The notes under the pieces: generated by a model | Seen by the model: the letters and a program-made list of their open reading frames with translations, nothing else | Told to the model about the DNA's origin: nothing | The model's database searches: none | Position numbers and translations under genes: made by a program | Assembly (NCBI RefSeq): GCF_000213175.1 | Contig: NW_009799102.1 | Coordinates: 962,509-1,026,508, forward strand | DNA: 64,000 nt | Reading direction: 5' to 3' | DNA from: Neurospora tetrasperma FGSC 2508 | Lineage: Eukaryota; Ascomycota; Sordariomycetes; Sordariales; Sordariaceae | Shown here: piece by piece, positions 57,118-64,000 of the stretch | Layout: each line of letters starts with the position of its first letter | Position numbering within the stretch: position 1 is the first letter of the stretch

Positions 57118-59582
57118 GCACTTTCTTTTTGGTGGTTTCTATATCCTTCTATTCTCGAATGTTTTTCCTAGGCTTCTTCTTTCTTTTTTCCTCGTCCCCT
57201 TCTCTGAAATACCTTTCCACTGGGACGGATAACTCACACCGACATGTATCCGCATCCGCATAACGTCCACATGTCTGTACAGTATGCATAATGCGCCCAC
57301 ATCCTTTCACCATGCTTTCACCGTGCTGTACTTGTTTTTCTTTTTTCTTATCCCCGCGCTTGCTCCGTGCCGCTCCCCGTAAACTGCTCCCTTACCCCTT
57401 TCTGTACCGTGCTGTTGGTCTGCTTGCCGATAACCGACATGGGGGGGGGGAGGGGGGTGCGTGGCCCTTCTTTACCATGAAGAAGGGGATGAGACAGATC
57501 AGAGACAGCCTGCAACTCAACGTACAGATGTCTATCTGAACTGAGACTCCTCGGAAGTTCCGAGACATTGATGCAAGCAATCTGACAGTGAATGATGGAG
57601 AGCCTACCTACCTACCTACCTATCCACCACAACTTGCTTGCTTGGTTGATGAACATTTGGTGATTTATGGGTTTTGCTGCCGGATGTGGATTTGATGGAA
57701 AAAGGAGGTGAGACCATGTCTTTGTGTTACGGTCATCTGTTAAGCTGAGTGAGCTGCTGAGGCGTTGAATTGAAGACGTCGAGAGTAAGTGTGAAGACGA
57801 CGTACCCGTTAAGGTAGGTACCTATAGAGGTATGTATGTGCTCCGTTCTTTCTCTCGAGTGCGACCACGAAAGATACCGAGTCGAGTCTGTTGAATCCCA
57901 AATCATCTGCTGCCCGGTTAATGCATCCAGTCTACGAGATGGACGCGCACACAGCTGACGCAGTCCTGCTCTCGGCAACGTCGTAGACGCTTCAATCAGG
58001 CCCACCTCACTCTTCCTTCGCAGTATCGTGGCATTTCGCCGGTTACTCAAATTTGAAGCCATGTCTTGTTGCTGTTGGTTATGTTTGCTAGCATAGCCAA
58101 GCGCCCAAGACGAAGCAAGGTGAGGAGGAGGATTTGATTCCAAATGGATGTGACCCCTGTCATCCCCCACTGTGAGGCTGCATCTCCCGTCCCGCCCTAT
58201 CGCCCATATCGCCGAACGGTTTTACGGGGCCTCACATCCACTGTCAAGCCAGGATTGTCAGCACTCAGCAGACCACCACGCCTTCATTGCATGATTGTAC
58301 GTCCGTACATTGCGGCCACAGATTGAAGCCATTCATCAGCAGCCAGACACATCATACATCGATCTGGCTGATTTCACCACGCAACCGCCTACCTAGGTAC
58401 AGGACTGGACCATTCTTGGGTGACACCAAGAATATCTAGGCAGGCAGCAGCTTTTACGAGCCAAGAAAGTTCGTCGACACCGCAACCACACAAAACACCA
58501 TCATTCGACATTCTTGACCCCACGTCCATATTTTTGGGCACTGCAACACAGCAGTTCTGATCGACGACTGGACGGTATTGTTCAATTGAAGAGGAAAAGC
58601 GCTGTACCGTACGTCATCCCGCTGCGTGGCTCAACAGATCTCCCTGCTTCGGACGGGTCCTGACAGTTTGACGGCAACGGCAACGGTGAAGAAGAAGAAG
58701 AAGAAGAAGCAAGGGAGGAAGAGAGACTCCACGTCATTGGAGCGCGCGCGCGCGGAAAGAAGAAGTGCGGGAAGCAAATCAGTCACGTTCTCGAATTCGG
58801 GGACCACTCCTCTCAAGAGTCTTCTCGAAAAGCATCCCCCGTTCCGCCCTGTGAAAAGAGGCTCAGCCCGCCCCGCCAAGCATCCCCGTCACGGCCCTAT
58901 TTCAGTTGGTTCGGCTGCGGGCTAAACACAGCAGTGCCTCGAGAACCTTGCAGCAGTGGTGCGAGGCGAAGGTGTGGAAACATTCAGGGAACTGGAACTC
59001 AATTGTGGGATTTTGAGTTTAGGGCTGTTGCTGCGCCCTTGTTCCCTTCCATCATCATCTTTGACTTTTGTTTCTTTTGCTCAAATCTCGGTGATTCGGG
59101 CAATCATTATCTTCTTGCCTATCTTTCCCGTTCCACTCACCTGGGTTGGTTGGATCTTCCCACTCTCCGGGTTTGCGCTTTGAAAGTCGAGCGGCTGTCA
59201 CCCTTGCATTTTGTGTCACCATACCGTATACTACGCCCTTCCTTTCTTTGTTGGAGTTGGAGCGTTGAAGAGTTGTGTGCGGAGAGACTTACGTCCGAGG
59301 TTCTTTTGCGCTTGCGAATCGAGTTCCAACAAGTCGTCAACATAGCCCCCACGCTTCTTGGTACGAGTGGGCAGATTCTCCTTCTCCTTTGCTCGGACTG
59401 GCTCAGAGTCTCTCTACGCCGTTGTCTGAAGGCTGTGTGGGTTTGCACTTTGCAAGTTGATAGCGGAGGTTCAGGACCCAACGTCGCACACCAGAAGCAA
59501 ACGAGTAGAACAAAGTACGATCATATAATACGAACTTTACGCTGAGAGTTAGGGATAGGGGTAGAGGCAGAACGTCGTCACC
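57118..59582. promoter_or_regulatory. Spacer tRNA-Ser to Hsp70-like gene
   Basis: Contents: a G9 homopolymer-type patch near 57440-57458, a (CCTA)n run near 57605-57622, GGTACCTATAGAGGTA (57817-57832), a (GAA)n run near 58688-58710 and, from about 58.9 kb, T/C-rich leader to the Hsp70-like start. A 203-codon frame at 58934-59545 lies in this leader and is hydrophobic, T-rich and motif-free, so it is not called. Confidence 0.45.
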
Positions 59583-61926
59583 ATGAGCTTTAATCTGCCC
59601 ATACTCCCGCCGACCTCTCCAACACGTCAGAGAAACAGAGATAGTAGGAATTACTTTACAAACAGCTATAGTTCCCCGGCTTCAACCGAGGCTATCAATG
59701 GCCCGGTGAGGCAGCGGACAAAGGAGTTGGCTCCCATCAGTGATCGGCTGATTGTTGGCGTTGACTTTGGCACTACTTTCTCTGGGTACGTCCATTGTTT
59801 TTTTGTTTCTTACTCATCGCTTAACCGGACTTTGCCAGCGGGCAGCTGCAGAAACCGTTACGCAGCAACATCTGTGTGACTTGGGGGCGGTCCCAACAAA
59901 ATGTTGACCAAGGATATAGCTTTCGTTGCCTGCGTCCCATTTTCCCTCTTTGCCTAAGCTCCGAGAGACCAAAACCAAACCAAACTAACACCTAGTCCAT
60001 TAGTGTTGCCGCCGTATATACAGGAACGCCAGATGATGTAGAGATTATCAAGACCTGGCCGGGCGGGAACGGCATCACGTCCGACAAGGTCCCTACCGAG
60101 CTTTCCTATGCGGCTGTCCCGCCCAATGCGCCGCCAGGCACCGCGCCAACCGTGAAATGGGGCTTCCAGTTCCGACCGGAAGAGTCGCGGATACGCTGTG
60201 TCAAGCTCTTCCTCGACCGGTCCCAGAAGCTGCCCTTCTACGTGAACCCCAAGGAGACAGCCACGCAGCTGAAGAACAACAGGAAGACGGTGGTTGACGC
60301 CGTGAGCGACTACCTTACGCAGATCTACAAGCACACCATGGACACACTAACGCGGCGTTATGGCGAGTCGTTCATGGCGTCGACAAAAGTCGACTTTGTT
60401 CTGACGTGCCCGGCTGTGTGGTCGGATGCGGCCAAGAACGCGACCCTCCAAGCGGCGGAGAGGGCCGGGATGGGCGCCCAGTCGCAGATCCAGATGATTA
60501 GTGAGCCGGAGGCGGCGGCAGTGTATACTTTGAAAGCTATACAGCCTAATCATCTGAAGATTGGAGATAACTTTATTGTCTGTGATGGCGGTGGTGGTAC
60601 TGTTGAGTGGGTTACTCCTGAGCTTGACTTTAAATGGATGGAGGATACTGACCAGCCTCTAGTTTGATCGCATACAAGATCGTTTCACTAGGGCCGATCA
60701 GAGTCGAGGAGTCTGCTGTCGGCACAGGTGGGCTTTGCGGAAGTGCTTTCCTCAACTACAGGTTTGAGGAGCACGTCAAGAACCGGTTGGGGGCTAGTCG
60801 GTTCGAGGAGGTGAAGACCAAGAAGGGCAAGTCGTGGCAGATGGCGCTCAAGTACTTTGAGGAGTTCGTTAAGCGCAACTTTAACGAAGATGAGCATCAG
60901 GAGATCAATGTCCCGTAAGTTTCCCCGACAGATTTAGTCCGCCCTGGAGTGAGAAGTCCGATATTGACAAGACTGACCCACAGATTCCCCGGTCTCCCCG
61001 ACGACGAAGAAATCGGTCTCGACTGTGGTTTCCTCATGATGACCGCGGCCCAAGTCAAAGACATCTTCGACCCCGTCGTCAAGGAGGTCTGTGACCTCGT
61101 CCAGGGGCAAGTCGACAATCTGCGCGCCAAGGGCCAGACCGTCTCGGGCATCATTCTGGTTGGCGGCTTTGGCCAGAGCGACTACCTCTACCGCACGCTC
61201 AAGAAGCACTTTACCAGCACGGCGGCCCCTCCGCCCTACACGCCAACGCCCACACAGCAAAGCACGCTGGCCGCGGCTTTGGGTAGTAACTCGATCGAGG
61301 TGATGCAGCCCGTGTATGCCTGGACAGCCGTGGTGCGCGGCGCGGTCCTGCGCGGGCTAGAGGGTAACATGGTCATCTCACGCAAGGCGCGGATGCACTA
61401 CGGGACGTCGTACGCGACGGTGTATGATGAGGAGAAACACAGCGTTACGGAGCGGTATTGGAGTCCGTTGTGGGAGAGGTGGATGGTTAGTGATCGGATG
61501 CAGTGGCATATTGCCAAGGTGCGTTTTGTCTCCTTTAACTATTTCAGTTTTTCTTTCCCTAACGACTACTGACCATAACAAACAAAAATTCAGGGCGAAA
61601 CCATATCCCCCCAAAACCCCATAGCCTTCCACTATACGCGCAACTTCCGGCCCGGCCAGTCGCTCGTGGTGACTGACGACCTAATCGCGTGCGAGGCAGA
61701 CGAGCCGCCCAAGTCGTACACGCGCGACTTGATCAAGGTGTGCACGCTGACGACGGACTTGTCTGCTGTCCCGAGGAGCCTGTTTACTAGACTCACGACG
61801 ACAAAAGGGGTGGAGTTTGATAACCTTGACTTTACGCTCGAGATGATTGTTGATAGTGCGGGCTTGGGGTTTGAACTCAAGGTTGATGGGGTTAGGTATG
61901 GGAGGGTTGATGCCGAGTTTTATTAG
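59583..61926 (+). CDS. Hsp70-like ATPase (HSPA12-type, divergent)
   Basis: Actin/Hsp70-fold ATPase of the divergent fungal group near animal HSPA12; substrates are unknown and it lacks the classic Hsp70 C-terminus. Five exons: 59583-59785, 60004-60606, 60663-60914, 60984-61518 and 61594-61926, giving 641 residues. All joints are in phase with good signals (donors GTACGT, GTGGGT, GTAAGT, GTGCGT; CTAAC/CTGAC branches in the first three introns). The ATP motifs are phosphate 1 LIVGVDFGTTFSG, phosphate 2 FIVCDGGGGTVDLIAYKI (restored by splicing out the 56-nt intron 2) and adenosine SGIILVGGFGQSDYLY. A disordered, Ser/Pro-rich extension of about 55 residues precedes the ATPase domain. The C-terminal 200 residues are beta-rich and specific to this group. 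Such proteins are numerous in filamentous fungi. Confidence 0.92.
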
Positions 61927-62209
61927 GTGGGATGGAGATGATTGTTTGAGTGGAGGCCATGGCGGATGGATGACTGGTCAGTCGCTTTCTGGTATGGAAA
62001 GAAAGGAGGTCAGACAAAGGGAGTGTTTGCGGAGGAGAAGAACTTGGGTCATGCTGGTCCTACCAGGGGACATTTCATGGATGACATATATGTGCATATC
62101 GTACATACTGGCAACAATGTTTGACGGATGAGAGAGTGAATGCCTTCGTAGAAGGTCCCCATCAACAGCCTTCATCTCAACGATAAGTGCATTGCTACTG
62201 GTTCTCTAA

Positions 62210-63479
62210 TCATTCCTTCTGCTGCTGTTGCTGTTCCTGCGCCTCCTTAATCAACAACTCCCGCGCGTTCCTCTCCCTCTGCGCCGCCGCCCACTTCTTC
62301 TTCATCGCAAAACTATTCAGCGCAATCGCCTCTTCCTCCTTTTCCTTCTCCCCATCCTTCTGCCCTCCCTCCTTCTTATCCTCGTGCCCCAGAACCAACT
62401 TCTCCAACTCCCTCATGATACTCTCCACCGCCCACTCCAACGTCTCTCCAAAGTCCCTGTCCATTTTGGTTTCACCTTCCTTCTGGTTAACCAAAACTCC
62501 CAACCTCTTGCTCACCTCCTCCGCCTTCACCTTGCCCCCCTCCACATCCCCTCCCTCAAACATCCACTCATGCGCCCGCACGTACTCAGGCCAAACAATC
62601 TTCTCCACGTAGCCCGGCGGGTCTTTCCAGAATCCTTCGAGGGTTACGTACCCATCTCTTGCCTCGCGGCGCTGTAGGGCTTTGGCTTTGGACACCAGCA
62701 AAAAGAGCTTGATGTCCATTTGGGAGAGTAAAGTGGCAGGGAGGAGGGGAGGCGGGGAGTAGAGGAGGAAACCGTCTATGATGCAGATTTTGAGGGGTTG
62801 TTGTTGTTGAGAGGATAAGTGGAGAACGCGATGGCCGGGGGAAGAAGGTTGCAGCCAGTCGGCCACGCGGGCTTTGATTTTGTTGATGAAGTCCGTGGTG
62901 ATGGGGCAAGGGCCGACCGAGTTGAGGTCTTCTTTGGAGTCGAGGGTGGGCTGTTTCGGACTGTTGCTTAGCGACTTTGACTTGGCAGTGGTGATGGTCT
63001 TACCAGGCCCCGTTTTTTGTTTGGGCGGCGCTTTGTTGGCTGCTGATGATGACGATGGAGGGTAATAACTACTACTAGTAGTACTACTACCGTGGGTGTG
63101 TCTCCGGGAAAGAAAGGGTCTGGTAAGATTCATGGTACTACTAACTGGTAACTCGCCCGTGGCGCGGATGTGCTCGAGGGCCGCCGTCATGTCGGGGATC
63201 GAGAGGGCTTCGGGACAGTCCCAGTTTGTGAGGCCATCTTTCATAGGAATTCTTTTCATTTGAGACACATATATCGGTGGTTAGAGACTATTTCTCGAGT
63301 GAGATGAGATTAAGAGGAGGAGAGGGAGCTTACTCGGACTCGGGCTTGTAGAAATCATCTTCGTGTAGGATAAAGGTATTGGGAAAGATATCGCGGAGAA
63401 GTCGAGCCAATGTCGTCTTGCCACTCGAGGAACATCCGCTTATTCCGATGACGACGGCTTTCTGATTTGGGTCCAACAT
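62210..63479 (-). CDS. Nicotinamide riboside kinase (Nrk1-type)
   Basis: Phosphorylates nicotinamide riboside to NMN in NAD+ salvage, in the cytosol. Minus-strand exons 63479-63334 and 63251-62210 give 395 residues. The Walker A loop is GCSSSGKTT (15-23), followed by FILHEDDFYKPESE with the acidic substrate and metal residues around D41-D42, then IPMKDGLTNWDCPEAL, the expected NRK continuation. The splice joint (GTAAGC donor, CTAAC branch, acceptor AAAAG) restores exactly this; the acceptor is unusual in lacking a pyrimidine before AG. The family is about 190-250 residues long; here low-complexity insertions add length, mainly Ser/Lys/Pro-rich residues about 90-150, plus a charged C-terminal extension (KEGGQKDGEKEKEEEA ... 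QEQQQQQKE). The kinase core resumes at LKICIIDGFLLYSPP and continues through the SKAKALQRREAR lid-like segment. It converges on the Hsp70-like gene with a 283-base spacer. Confidence 0.88.
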
Positions 63480-64000
63480 CGTGAAAGAGTGTGGAGGTGT
63501 TGAGGTGTAGTTGAGCTCCAGTTCGACCCCGCGATGTTATGTCATGGAGAAAGAGTCTGAAGCAAATTGATTCTGAATTGAAGTATCGATAAATGAAAAA
63601 GAAGAAGAAGAAGACTACGTAGGAGTGTTATCTGAAGTGTAAGAGTCAAAGTAGTTCAGTCCGGAATTCTTGGGCGAGGTGCTCACAACTGAACCAACGT
63701 TGGGTGGTTGCCATTGGTGGTTTCCTTGAAAGGAACCAAAATGGTACGTACCTCCCCGCGTATAAGCCAGGGGTTAGACATAGTGTAAGGGATCGCCTGC
63801 CTGCCGGAACCAACCAAAGCGATAAGGCTTGTTGACACCTCCACTGCTCTCCATATCGTTCTAGGCGCCTTCTAGCACATTGACCCCCCTGTGGGATTTT
63901 CCATTCCGCTGGCTTCTTCCTGCTGTCAACAACCCATGCACGTCATCCCCCTTCTTCCAACTCGAACAGCAGGAGCAGCACTCCGAGTCCGTCTAGATTT
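63480..64000. promoter_or_regulatory. Promoter/leader of the nicotinamide riboside kinase gene
   Basis: The upstream region has a (TTC)n run on the coding strand (plus-strand GAA near 63598-63613) close to the start, and CCAAT-type pentamers near 63705-63725. No gene is seen up to the window edge. Confidence 0.45.

Noticed and set aside
58934-59545. 203-codon frame before the Hsp70-like gene
   Set aside because: T/C-rich leader sequence with no domain, and it runs to within 40 bases of the Hsp70-like start.
1-64000. Intact transposons, LTR or virus-like elements, 5S rRNA genes, CRISPR arrays
   Set aside because: I looked for terminal repeats, polymerase/integrase/transposase-like translations, 5S-like sequence and regular spacer arrays, and found none that can be supported.

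Overview
The window is nuclear DNA of a filamentous ascomycete, almost certainly Neurospora (N. crassa or a close relative). Introns are short (56-218 nt) and nearly all have GTRNGT-type donors, internal CTAAC/CTGAC branch sites and YAG acceptors. Coding exons are GC-rich, intergenic DNA is long and full of microsatellites. The order hpt-1 ... ime-2 agrees, from memory, with a linkage group V segment of N. crassa; that placement is recall, not a search.

Layout, left to right: a mitochondrial ribosomal protein gene (uL24m, +) converges on elp1 (Elongator subunit 1, -). A 2.4 kb divergent spacer leads to a DUF3984-like unknown protein with a poly-Asn tract (+). About 10.7 kb without a convincing gene follows, holding a (TA)30 tract, a 7-bp minisatellite and an inverted-repeat cluster. 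Then come four + strand genes: hpt-1 (histidine phosphotransferase), an AKAP7/ASCC1-like 2H phosphoesterase, a coiled-coil unknown and a Cys/His-rich unknown. Three - strand genes follow: an MFS sugar porter, a large DUF7514-like protein assembled from three exons, and a Stc1-domain protein. A decayed protein-like tract (+) abuts the 3' end of the last. A second gene-free stretch of about 10.3 kb leads to ime-2 (meiosis-type RCK kinase, +), a tRNA-Ser(AGA), an HSPA12-like Hsp70 ATPase (+, five exons) and a convergent nicotinamide riboside kinase (-).

There is no operon-like or cluster logic. Several products touch regulation: phosphorelay (HPT-1), meiotic kinase (IME-2), tRNA wobble modification (ELP1, with a Ser tRNA in the window) and possibly RNAi-heterochromatin coupling (Stc1 domain). 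I saw no intact transposon, virus-like element, rRNA gene or CRISPR. Multi-exon models were built by hand from splice motifs and reading phase; the least certain boundary is the 5' end of the Stc1-domain gene. No single new system stands out; the strongest leads are the Stc1-domain protein, the decayed tract beside it, and the two long gene-free blocks upstream of hpt-1 and ime-2.
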